64,000 nt of DNA from G965216695 sp965216695 (lineage in GTDB: Bacteria; Pseudomonadota; Gammaproteobacteria; Pseudomonadales; Azotimanducaceae), in contig OZ244212.1 of NCBI GenBank assembly GCA_965216695.1, positions 992,001-1,056,000 of the forward strand, in the 5' to 3' direction. Shown in pieces: positions 17,806 to 25,172 of the stretch (the first letter of the stretch is position 1; the number at the start of each line of letters is the position of its first letter). Under the pieces are notes generated by a model. It was given only the letters and a program-made list of their open reading frames with translations, did no database searches and had not been told where the DNA came from. The position numbers and the translations under genes are program-made.

Positions 17806-17934
17806 CCGTTACGCACCCGATGTGGAATCGCGAGGCTACGAAACAGGTTTTGTGGCCGAAATCGGGGAATCCCGTGCTGTGACTTCGGAAACCGCGTAGC
17901 CGCCGAGATCCGCGACACCTACGTGGGAGTTGGT
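17806..17934. promoter_or_regulatory. Divergent control region between usp-cco operon and fixL
   Basis: 129 bp that must hold the promoters for the cbb3 operon (minus) and fixL (plus). I see no consensus FNR/FixK box. A short imperfect inverted repeat GGGGAATCCC lies at 17864-17873, and it resembles the GGGGTATTCCCC repeat at 19770-19781. A shared FixJ site is possible but only an inference. A GGGAG ribosome site lies just before the fixL ATG at 17935. Confidence 0.5.
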
Positions 17935-19104
17935 ATGCTGAAACGCGCCGGACAAACGAGGTGCAAGCGGATGATGATGGTTCAGTCCCAGCAGTGGCTG
18001 AAAGACAATGCACTGCGAATTCTCGACACGATGGTGGACGCCGTCGTATCGATCGACGTTTCCGGGACCATTCAGTCTGTCAATGCCGCCGCGCTCACGC
18101 TATTCGGCTACGAGGCCGAAGAACTGCTGGGTGTATCCGTTTCCAAGCTGATGCCGGAACCTCATCGCACGCGCCACGACGCGTACGTGTCACGTTACCT
18201 GAGCACCGGAGACCCGCATATTATCGGTAAGGGTCGCGAGCTCACCGCGCTCACAAGAAGCGGGGCTGTAATTCCCATACACCTCGCCATCAGCGAGATC
18301 AGAACCCATGACGACGAACGTTACTTCGTCGGGATTGTGCGGGATCTGAGCGAGCAGAAGGCGACGCACGAAGCACTGATGGAACAGCGCGAGCGGTTGG
18401 CGCGAATCGGACGGGTCACGACGATGGGCGAGATGACCGCCAGCATCGCCCACGAGATCAACCAACCCCTGACCGCAATCACGATGTATTCGCAGGCCTG
18501 CATCCGGATGCTGGATCAACCCGATCTGCCGGTCGAGCGAATTCAACAGGCTTTGACGAAACTCAACGCGCAAACGCTGCGCGCGGGCGCGATCATCGAA
18601 CGAATCCAGCGCTTCGTGCGCAACGAAAGTGGTGACACAGAGCCCGTAGACCTCAACGCGATGCTCACCGAACTCCAGCAGCTCACGTCGGCGGATGCGC
18701 GTCTGCACGGTGTCGAGATCACGTACGATCTGGCACCCGATCTGCCGATGGTTATGTGCGACCGCGTGCAAATTCAACAGGTCGCGATAAACTTCATCCG
18801 CAACGCAATCGACGCAATGCACGAGGTGGCCTGCGCCAACGGTAGCGAGGTCGAGATAGGAACGAGGCCGCTCGACGACGCGGTGGAGGTTTCGGTCAGG
18901 GATTCGGGAACCGGCGTGAGCGACGAGGAGAAAGAACAGATATTTACCGCATTTCACACCACCAAATCCGACGGCATGGGCATGGGTTTGTCAATCTGCC
19001 GTTCAATCATAGACGTTCACGGCGGTTCGCTGTGGTTCAGGAACAATCCCGATCACGGCGCGACCTTCGGCTTCCGTCTACCGGTTACACCGTACGATGA
19101 CTGA
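17935..19104 (+). CDS. fixL: FixL-type heme PAS oxygen-sensor histidine kinase
   Basis: 389 residues from the ATG at 17935, chosen for its GGGAG site. A single PAS domain (about 24-140) carries the FixL heme signature: His81-Asp-Ala-Tyr-Val-Ser-Arg87-Tyr, then Asp-Pro-His95-Ile-Ile-Gly-x-Gly-Arg101. These match the heme ligand His200 and residues Arg206, His214 and Arg220 of Bradyrhizobium FixL. The kinase part has Ala-His173-Glu-Ile-Asn-Gln-Pro-Leu (phospho-site), Asp-Ser-Gly-Thr-Gly and Gly-Met-Gly-Met-Gly-Leu. There is no membrane segment, so it is cytoplasmic. Low oxygen should switch the kinase on and drive FixJ. It is divergent from the cbb3 operon. Confidence 0.93.
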   Translation: MLKRAGQTRCKRMMMVQSQQWLKDNALRILDTMVDAVVSIDVSGTIQSVNAAALTLFGYEAEELLGVSVSKLMPEPHRTRHDAYVSRYLSTGDPHIIGKGRELTALTRSGAVIPIHLAISEIRTHDDERYFVGIVRDLSEQKATHEALMEQRERLARIGRVTTMGEMTASIAHEINQPLTAITMYSQACIRMLDQPDLPVERIQQALTKLNAQTLRAGAIIERIQRFVRNESGDTEPVDLNAMLTELQQLTSADARLHGVEITYDLAPDLPMVMCDRVQIQQVAINFIRNAIDAMHEVACANGSEVEIGTRPLDDAVEVSVRDSGTGVSDEEKEQIFTAFHTTKSDGMGMGLSICRSIIDVHGGSLWFRNNPDHGATFGFRLPVTPYDD

Positions 19105-19711
19105 CGTCGACCCACTCGTCCATGTGGTGGACGACGACGAGCCGGTACGCGACGCGATCGGCATGCTGCTCGACAGCGTCGGCATGGCGCACGCGTGCCA
19201 CGCCGACGCGCAGTCGTTCCTTACCGCCTACAACCCGGAACAGCGAGGGTGTCTGGTTCTGGACATCCGCATGCCCGGAATGAGCGGCCTCGAACTGCAG
19301 GCCGAACTGCAGAAACGCGATGCCTCACTGCCGATCATATTCATCACCGGACACGGTGACATTCCGATGGCGGTGGAAGCGATGCGGCGAGGCGCGGTGG
19401 ATTTCATCCGGAAACCGTTCCGGGACCAGGATCTGCTGGATCGAATCAACGAAGCGCTGGAGCGTGATGCGGCAGATCACGAGCACAACAAGGACTTCGA
19501 AGCGGCCCGACAGATCTTCGACACATTGACGCCGAGAGAAGCTGAAGTGTTTGAGCGCGTCACGGCTGGGCAGGCAAATAAAGTGATCGCGCTGGAACTC
19601 GGTATCAGCGAACGCACCGTAGAGATTCATCGCAGCAACGTGATGCAGAAGACCGGTTGCCGCTCGCTGGCCGCACTGGTGCGTCTGAAGGTGCGTATGG
19701 AACGCGACTGA
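19097..19711 (+). CDS. fixJ: FixJ-type response regulator (receiver plus LuxR HTH)
   Basis: 204 residues. The receiver has the acidic Val-Val-Asp-Asp-Asp, phospho-acceptor Asp56 in Leu-Asp-Ile-Arg-Met-Pro, Thr84 and Lys106 in Ile-Arg-Lys-Pro-Phe. The C-terminal half (about 140-204) is a LuxR-type helix-turn-helix with Leu-Thr-Pro-Arg-Glu-Ala-Glu-Val and Ile-Ser-Glu-Arg-Thr-Val-Glu-Ile-His. It overlaps fixL by 8 bases. It should activate microaerobic genes, most simply the adjacent cbb3 operon; no fixK gene is seen in the window. Confidence 0.95.
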   Translation: MTDVDPLVHVVDDDEPVRDAIGMLLDSVGMAHACHADAQSFLTAYNPEQRGCLVLDIRMPGMSGLELQAELQKRDASLPIIFITGHGDIPMAVEAMRRGAVDFIRKPFRDQDLLDRINEALERDAADHEHNKDFEAARQIFDTLTPREAEVFERVTAGQANKVIALELGISERTVEIHRSNVMQKTGCRSLAALVRLKVRMERD

Positions 19712-19769
19712 CGCCGCCCCGGGGTGCTACGCCTACTCCGACCAGTTATCGCCTACTCAGAGCTTCCTA

Positions 19770-19781
19770 GGGGTATTCCCC
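19770..19781. promoter_or_regulatory. Inverted repeat GGGGTATTCCCC upstream of the receiver-like gene
   Basis: A near-palindrome with four-base G and C arms around TATT, in the 108 bp between fixJ and the next start. Its position suggests an operator for the receiver-like gene. Similar to the repeat at 17864-17873 in the cco/fixL control region. Binding protein is not known. Confidence 0.4.
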
Positions 19782-19819
19782 CATTACGGCAGCGCGCCGC
19801 CGCGCGCCAGACTCGGCAG

Positions 19820-20218
19820 ATGAAACGAGAGACGCCACGCAGTCGTCTGTCGATTGCCGTTGTCGATGCTGATCGCGCCGTGTCGGAAAGCCTGGCCGCA
19901 ACCCTGCAGCTGTTGGGTCACGACGTTCATTGTTTTCCGCTCGCAAGCGCATTCCGGGAATCCGAGTGCTATGTCCGCTCGGACCGGATCATCTGCGAAG
20001 CGGAACTCCCGGACGAATCCGGTATTGCGCTGTTCCGGCAGATGCTTGGCCTCGGCATCGATACTCCGTTCGCGTTGCTGCTCAGCACACGGCTCGCGGC
20101 GCACATGCGCAGGGCAAGAAGCGCCGGCGTCGCGCACTTTTTGATCAAGCCGCTCACTGACCCCGAACCTTTGATGCGATTTCTGGAGAACACACCGCCG
20201 GATCCACCAGACCGCTGA
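19820..20218 (+). CDS. Receiver-like protein with Glu in place of the phospho-acceptor Asp
   Basis: 132 residues from the ATG at 19820 (an in-frame ATG at 19724 would add 32 unlike residues). The CheY-like fold is readable: Val-Val-Asp-Ala-Asp near 14-18, the switch strand ending Cys-Glu60-Ala-Glu-Leu-Pro-Asp-Glu-Ser-Gly, Ser-Thr in strand 4, and Ile-Lys-Pro-Leu in strand 5. Compared with its neighbour FixJ, the acceptor Asp is Glu60 and one residue of the acidic pair is Ala. It has no output domain. It therefore cannot take a phosphoryl group normally and may mimic the active state, for example as a partner of FixL or FixJ. That role is inference. Confidence 0.75.
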   Translation: MKRETPRSRLSIAVVDADRAVSESLAATLQLLGHDVHCFPLASAFRESECYVRSDRIICEAELPDESGIALFRQMLGLGIDTPFALLLSTRLAAHMRRARSAGVAHFLIKPLTDPEPLMRFLENTPPDPPDR

Positions 20219-20254
20219 CACCTGGGCAATCGATGGTACATTCCGCGGCGCTCG

Positions 20255-20893
20255 TTGCGATCCGGATCACTATTGCCGAACGTAGAACTCGTTACCGCCG
20301 CGGCCACGCTGCTGCTTCTGGGCGCGATGTCGCCAGGCCCCAGCTTTGCCGTGGTCGCACGCAACTCCATCGCCGGAGGCCGGAAAACCGGCGTCCTGTG
20401 CGCCGTGGGCCACGGCCTGGGTTTTGGCGGCTACGCGCTGGCCGTAGTATTCGGATTTGCCGCGCTGCTGAACTCGTTTCCGACCGTAATCACCGCATTG
20501 CAAGGGGCCGGTGCGCTTGTTCTGTTCTATCTGGCCTACGAATCGTTTACCGGCGCGCGTACGGCAACTGCACCCGACGTAATCAGCACCCGACCGGCGC
20601 GGGGTTTTGCCGAGGGGCTGGCAATCGCGGTGTTCAACCCGAAGATTGCCTTGTTTTTCATCGCGGTGCTTTCCGCCGTGCTGAGCGAAAACATGAACCG
20701 CGCCACCCAGGTTTGGATCGCATTGGCTGGCTGGATTATCGATACGGCGTGGTATGTGGTCGTTGCGCTGGCGCTCTCGAGCGGGCCCGCAGCATCACGG
20801 CTGCGCGCGCTCGGTCCATGGATCGATTACACCATGGCGATATTGCTCGGGCTGCTGGGACTGGCTACGCTGGCCCGCGTATTCTCCGCTTAG
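20255..20893 (+). CDS. LysE/RhtB family exporter
   Basis: About 212 residues with six hydrophobic segments. The N-terminal Gly-Ala-Met-Ser-Pro-Gly-Pro-Ser-Phe-Ala-Val-Val-Ala-Arg-Asn is the LysE/RhtB signature, and Asn-Pro-Lys-Ile-Ala-Leu-Phe-Phe is the second conserved site. It exports an amino acid or similar metabolite across the inner membrane. The start is a TTG and could be 20255 or 20273; no strong ribosome site is seen. It is followed by the kinase gene after 21 bp. Confidence 0.85.
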   Translation: MRSGSLLPNVELVTAAATLLLLGAMSPGPSFAVVARNSIAGGRKTGVLCAVGHGLGFGGYALAVVFGFAALLNSFPTVITALQGAGALVLFYLAYESFTGARTATAPDVISTRPARGFAEGLAIAVFNPKIALFFIAVLSAVLSENMNRATQVWIALAGWIIDTAWYVVVALALSSGPAASRLRALGPWIDYTMAILLGLLGLATLARVFSA

Positions 20894-20914
20894 CGGACAC
20901 TGAAGGAGACCATA

Positions 20915-21970
20915 GTGACCGACGAATCGCCTGGCGATCATCCCGAAGGCTACAGGGTCGATGCGGTAGAGGAATGGGTCGGGCAGAACGTGCCGTCGCT
21001 GACGCCACCATTCCATTGGCACCGCCTCGAGGGCGGTCATTCCAACCTGACGTTCCTGCTGAGGGATCAGCGCGGTAAGAAAGCCGTGATTCGCAGACCA
21101 CCCCAGGGCGAGTTGCTTCCGAAGGCTCACGATATGAGCCGGGAATGGGCGCTGATTTCCGCGCTCGGCCCGACGCCGGTGCCGGTGGCCGAAGCGCTGG
21201 GGTTTTGCGAAAGCCCGGACGTAACGGGCGCGTGGTTCTACGTGATGGGTTTTGTCGAGGGTCATCCCCTGTACAACGCCGAGGACACCGAAACGTACGT
21301 GCCGCCGGACCTGCGCGAACGCATGGCGTTCTCGTTCATCGACGTGCTGGCCGATCTGCACGCAATCGACCCCGACGACGTGGGACTCGGCACACTGGGC
21401 AAGAAAGACGGCTACGTGGCGCGCCAATTGAAAACCTGGTACCGCTCGTGGCAGGCATCGATTGACGGGGCCGGATTCGACGATCCGCGGGCCCACTCGC
21501 TACAGCAGTACTTCCTGGACCACATGCCGGATCAGGGTCCGGCACGAATCGTCCACGGCGACTACGGCGTGCACAACTGCCTGGTGGGCGCAGACTGCCG
21601 GATTGCCGCCGTGCTCGATTGGGAGATCTCCACGCTCGGCGACCCGCTCGCCGACCTGGCGTATGCGCTCAACCAGTGGGGCGACCCCGAAGACGCCCGG
21701 CCGCTACTGCCGGACGTCGCCACCGCTCCCCCCGGCTTCCCGCCCAGATCGCGCCTCGCCGAGCGCTACGGCGAGCGTACCGGCCGCGACCTGGCGCGCC
21801 TCGATTACTATGTGGGATTCAACCGTTGGAAAACCGCTGCGATCGTGCACGGCGTTTACGCGCGTTACATGGAAGGCAAGAAGAGCGCGGAAGGCGTTGA
21901 TTTACCGCACATGCGTGAGCGGATCGACACCGCGCTAGCGATGGCCGAAGAAGCGGTAGAGCGCCTCTAG
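20915..21970 (+). CDS. APH-like phosphotransferase (ACAD10/11 kinase-domain type)
   Basis: 351 residues starting at a GTG with a GAAGGAGA ribosome site. It has the aminoglycoside phosphotransferase fold: Gly-Gly-His-Ser-Asn-Leu-Thr-Phe glycine loop, catalytic His-Gly-Asp-Tyr-Gly-Val-His-Asn and metal-binding Leu-Asp-Trp-Glu. Relatives include the kinase half of ACAD10/ACAD11 and LvaA of levulinate catabolism, which phosphorylate 4-hydroxyacyl-CoA so that an acyl-CoA dehydrogenase-like partner can remove the group. The acyl-CoA dehydrogenase at 25173-26423 is of the matching type. The gene ends just before the 94-bp palindrome. Confidence 0.88.
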   Translation: MTDESPGDHPEGYRVDAVEEWVGQNVPSLTPPFHWHRLEGGHSNLTFLLRDQRGKKAVIRRPPQGELLPKAHDMSREWALISALGPTPVPVAEALGFCESPDVTGAWFYVMGFVEGHPLYNAEDTETYVPPDLRERMAFSFIDVLADLHAIDPDDVGLGTLGKKDGYVARQLKTWYRSWQASIDGAGFDDPRAHSLQQYFLDHMPDQGPARIVHGDYGVHNCLVGADCRIAAVLDWEISTLGDPLADLAYALNQWGDPEDARPLLPDVATAPPGFPPRSRLAERYGERTGRDLARLDYYVGFNRWKTAAIVHGVYARYMEGKKSAEGVDLPHMRERIDTALAMAEEAVERL

Positions 21971-21971
21971 C

Positions 21972-22065
21972 TGGAGTGGTGGGGTCAGAGTAAAGGGACA
22001 GATCAAGGGACAGAGTCGCGACTCTGTCCCTTGATCTGTCCCTTTACTCTGACCCCACCACTCCA
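21972..22065. repeat. 94-bp perfect palindrome (REP/MITE-like) between convergent genes
   Basis: Two 47-base arms pair perfectly with no loop, centre at 22018/22019. The outer arm contains GGGGTCAGAGTAAAGGG, and the inner part repeats AAGGGACAGA twice. This sequence type recurs in many proteobacterial genomes next to IS200-like REP transposases; no transposase is here. It lies between two convergent genes and can act as a two-way terminator, although there is no T-run. Its right half carries the stop codon and last six codons of the minus-strand fusion gene. Confidence 0.9.
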
Positions 22066-23360
22066 TGGCGCGCGAGCGTGTCGCGCACGACGCCCTCGCG
22101 CAGACGCGCTTCGAGCCAGGTATTCACGAAGTTCCGCCACACCGGATCTTGCGGCAGCAGATACGCCTTTTCCTGGTAGTTGAATGTAGACGAGAGCGGC
22201 GCGCACAACTCAGTCTCTCTGGCGGATTGCCAGAGCGCTTCCGCTCGGTCCGTGATCATCACGTCCGCGGAACCGTCGATCAGTTTCGCAAAAATCTCTC
22301 GATTCTCCGGATGCCGGACGATCGTTGCGCTGCCAATGTTCGCGTCAACGAATCGTTCGTTGGTTCCACCCGGGTTCACAATCACGCGAACGCCCGATTG
22401 ATCCACCGCGTCCAGACTCCGGTATCTACGCGCATCCGCACAGCGCACGAGCAGCGTTTTGCCACCGACAAAGTACGCCGGCGTGAACGCACCGTGCCTC
22501 GCACGCTCGAGCGTCTTGGAAACACCACTCATCGCGATATCGAATCTGCCGTCGCGCAGATCAGCCATCAACTTCGGCCAGGACGTGTGTACAAACACCA
22601 CGTTCACGCCGAGTGCACTGCCCAGGTCGAGGGCAAGATCGATATCGGCACCGTCGAATTGCCGGGATGCAGCGTCGGATTCTTGGACGCTACGGTGCAC
22701 CGAAAACGGCGCGTAATCGCCCGTCGTGCCCACCCGCAGCGTGTTCGATTGCAGAACCTGCGCCAGCCGGTGCTCGTAGAATCTGAGATTCACCGCCGCC
22801 GCGAACAGTCTGTCTCGAAGCGCCGGTCCCAATCCGGGGCTCGTCACATCGCGCTCGAACGCATCGCGGCTGCCACGCTGTGGGTCCCGCGGTGCAGCGC
22901 GCAACATCGCTTCCGTCAGCGCGAGGAGCCGAGGTCGTATTTCCTCGACGAGATCGGGCACGTCGTCGTTGGCGGGGACTGTCTCCGAGCCACTACGCCA
23001 CCAGTCGATCCAGGCAGTCTGCACCGCTTTCGCGGCCACGATCTGCGCCGCCGCGAACTCCCGCGCTGTGTCCGGGTGAATCGCATGCCGTAGCGCATCG
23101 CGTTCCGCACGCGACGTTACTATCGCTTCACGGCCAACGTCTTCAATCGGAAGACCGTGATGCCATTTGAATGCGGCGACGTGGCGCATCAGCGCCAGGC
23201 GCTGCTGCATCAAGTCGAAGACCCCTGCGGTGCCGATGTCCATCGACGCTGCTGTCGCGTCTGCATCGTCCGACGCCGCGGACGCACCCACACCAAGCAA
23301 ACACAATGCGGCTGCGATCAGGAGCATGGATTGCGTCCGCAACGGTTTACGATCCTTCAC
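22044..23360 (-). CDS. Secreted chorismate mutase (AroQ-gamma)–cyclohexadienyl dehydratase (PheC) fusion
   Basis: 438 residues. A signal peptide (hydrophobic about 11-28, Ala-Ser-Ala) is followed by an all-helical domain (about 45-195) with the exported chorismate mutase pattern: Arg54, Lys65, Pro-Ile-Glu-Asp-Val-Gly-Arg77-Glu78 and Gln106. The second domain (about 206-436) is a periplasmic-binding fold with Leu-Arg-Val-Gly-Thr-Thr-Gly-Asp-Tyr, Val-Asn-Pro-Gly-Gly-Thr-Asn-Glu and Met-Ile-Thr-Asp, the marks of cyclohexadienyl dehydratase. Together they would turn chorismate via prephenate into phenylpyruvate (or arogenate into phenylalanine) in the periplasm. The start is GTG; an ATG at 23327 also leaves a signal peptide. 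The last six codons and stop are inside the palindrome. Confidence 0.9.
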   Translation of the reverse strand: MKDRKPLRTQSMLLIAAALCLLGVGASAASDDADATAASMDIGTAGVFDLMQQRLALMRHVAAFKWHHGLPIEDVGREAIVTSRAERDALRHAIHPDTAREFAAAQIVAAKAVQTAWIDWWRSGSETVPANDDVPDLVEEIRPRLLALTEAMLRAAPRDPQRGSRDAFERDVTSPGLGPALRDRLFAAAVNLRFYEHRLAQVLQSNTLRVGTTGDYAPFSVHRSVQESDAASRQFDGADIDLALDLGSALGVNVVFVHTSWPKLMADLRDGRFDIAMSGVSKTLERARHGAFTPAYFVGGKTLLVRCADARRYRSLDAVDQSGVRVIVNPGGTNERFVDANIGSATIVRHPENREIFAKLIDGSADVMITDRAEALWQSARETELCAPLSSTFNYQEKAYLLPQDPVWRNFVNTWLEARLREGVVRDTLARHGVVGSE

Positions 23361-23400
23361 AGCGTTGATTCAGTTTCCACCGGTCCCGCGCGAGGGCCGT

Positions 23401-24609
23401 TCAGATGGCTTCATCCGCCCGCAGCGCGGCAAGCTCGCCCGCGTCGACGTCCGCCAGTTCCTGCAGGATCGCATCCGTATGCTCCCCTAACCCGGGCGGG
23501 TCTGTCAGCGGCGGCGGTTCCAGGTCGCGATAGCGCAGCGGCGTTTGCAGCTGTGCGATCGTGCCGAACCGATCGTGCGGTCGATCGACTAGGCTACCGC
23601 GGGCGCGCAGGTGCGGATCGTCTACCACGTCCTGCAGATTTTGCACCGGCGCGCAGATCACGTTGTGGGCCTGAAAAATCCGAAATATCTCGGCGCGGGT
23701 TCGCTCGCTCGTCCATTCGCCTACGATGGCGTCCAGCGCATCCATATTTTCCGCACGCGCGGGAAAATCCACAAAGCGGGGGTCTTCCGCAAGATCAGCG
23801 CGCTCCATCGCGGCACAGACCTTGCGCCAGTGACCCTCGCGAATACAGATCACGGCTACATGGCCGTCTGCGGCCGGGTAAACATTGTAGGGCGCAAGGG
23901 TTCGCCCTGGATGTCGATTGCCCGCGCGCTGAGGCTGCCCCCCATGAAAGTAGAACGCACCAAGCGCCGTAGCGAGCGTAGGAAACACGCAATCCTGCAT
24001 GGAGATGTCAACCGTCGCGCCTTCTCCGGTCTGCTGACGCGCATACAGCGCGCTGACGATTGCCGCATATGTATGGGTACCGGCAATGAAATCCGCGAAC
24101 GCCGCAGCCGTCTTCAACGGCGGCCCACCCTCCTCGCCGGTGATACTCATCACGCCGGTCATTGCCTGCAGCGTAATGTCCATGCCGAGAAAATCGCGAT
24201 ACGGGCCCGCCGAAACACCGTACCCGGTGCTTGACGCATACACGAGAGCGGGATTGATCGACCGCAGCTGATCCGCGCCAATGCCATAACGATTCATCGT
24301 GCCGGGCGCGAAGTTTTCGAGCACGACGTCAACGTTCGCCACCATACGCTTGAGCAACGACTGCGCGCTCGCGTTCTTGATATTCAACGTAATGCTCAGC
24401 TTGTTGCTGTTGAGCAACGCAAACGGATAGCTCGCGGGCGACGCTTGGCCGCGCGCGCGCAGTGTTTCGCCGATCCGCGACTCCACCTTGATTACGCGTG
24501 CTCCGGCCTGCGCCAGCAGAAAGCCGCAGTAAGGTCCGTTGTAGACCTGACCGAAGTCGAGCACCGTGACCCCATTCAGAGGTTGTGTCGCCACTTCACC
24601 CGTCCCCAA
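23401..24609 (-). CDS. CaiB/BaiF family CoA-transferase (family III)
   Basis: About 402 residues. The N-terminal Leu-Asp-Phe-Gly-Gln-Val-Tyr-Asn-Gly-Pro, Ala-Gly-Ala-Arg-Val-Ile-Lys-Val-Glu and the catalytic Asp in Gly-Met-Asp-Ile-Thr-Leu-Gln-Ala-Met-Thr-Gly are all present. The enzyme moves CoA from one carboxylate to another, activating an organic acid for beta-oxidation-type breakdown. The open frame begins at TTG (24609); GTG at 24594 is an equally good start. It is 40 bp upstream of the fusion gene on the same strand. Confidence 0.9.
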   Translation of the reverse strand: MGTGEVATQPLNGVTVLDFGQVYNGPYCGFLLAQAGARVIKVESRIGETLRARGQASPASYPFALLNSNKLSITLNIKNASAQSLLKRMVANVDVVLENFAPGTMNRYGIGADQLRSINPALVYASSTGYGVSAGPYRDFLGMDITLQAMTGVMSITGEEGGPPLKTAAAFADFIAGTHTYAAIVSALYARQQTGEGATVDISMQDCVFPTLATALGAFYFHGGQPQRAGNRHPGRTLAPYNVYPAADGHVAVICIREGHWRKVCAAMERADLAEDPRFVDFPARAENMDALDAIVGEWTSERTRAEIFRIFQAHNVICAPVQNLQDVVDDPHLRARGSLVDRPHDRFGTIAQLQTPLRYRDLEPPPLTDPPGLGEHTDAILQELADVDAGELAALRADEAI

Positions 24610-24642
24610 CGTGGGTCAATCTGGTTTGTAACCGATTGGCGT

Positions 24643-25086
24643 TCAATCGTTCTCCGCATTTTCGATGTCTATGACGACGAGTTTGCCATTCAACCATTCC
24701 GGCAGCCATTCCGGCGCGGTCGGTCGCAGCCGCGCGAACACACGCCGTGTGTAGTCCGGGTCGTCCAGCACAACCCGCCCCCGGCCCTTCGTTTGTTTAC
24801 CACGGATCACCAACCGGACGGGCACATCACCAGAACGGAACAAGCGCCACCACGGACCATCCGCGCCGACGAATACGACGTTGCCCTCGCGCAGGTAGTT
24901 GACCGGTAGGGTTCGGCCATCCGGCAAACCCAGTAGCATGACGATTCCCGCGCGCTCTCCGTCGGGATTCGTTAGAAGTTCGTTCTGCACCCTTGGATTC
25001 ACGACGTTCATCACGTAGAAGATGTAAGCCGCAACCAGTACGACCAGCGCAACGCCTCCCCGCACAACCCATTTCTTCCACGTCAC
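24643..25086 (-). CDS. Membrane-anchored small protein, possibly split-barrel flavin/F420-binding
   Basis: 147 residues from GTG at 25086, with GGGAG at about nine bases. One hydrophobic segment (about 6-28) is followed by a soluble domain with Gly-Arg-Thr-Leu-Pro-Val-Asn-Tyr-Leu-Arg-Glu-Gly-Asn-Val-Val-Phe-Val and Trp-Trp-Arg-Leu-Phe-Arg. That order resembles the deazaflavin-dependent nitroreductase/PNPOx split barrel, but I cannot confirm the family. Divergent from the acyl-CoA dehydrogenase at 25173. If it is F420-type, the organism would need the cofactor, which the window cannot show. Confidence 0.6.
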   Translation of the reverse strand: MTWKKWVVRGGVALVVLVAAYIFYVMNVVNPRVQNELLTNPDGERAGIVMLLGLPDGRTLPVNYLREGNVVFVGADGPWWRLFRSGDVPVRLVIRGKQTKGRGRVVLDDPDYTRRVFARLRPTAPEWLPEWLNGKLVVIDIENAEND

Positions 25087-25172
25087 GCACGATCTCCCTT
25101 TCACCGCGATCGACCAAGCGGAATCGTTTAGACTCGATCCCGAACTTTACAACGTACCACTAGGGAGGCGTC

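Noticed and set aside
17806..17934. FNR/FixK box in the cco-fixL control region
   Set aside because: No TTGAT-N4-ATCAA or close variant could be seen in the 129 bp.
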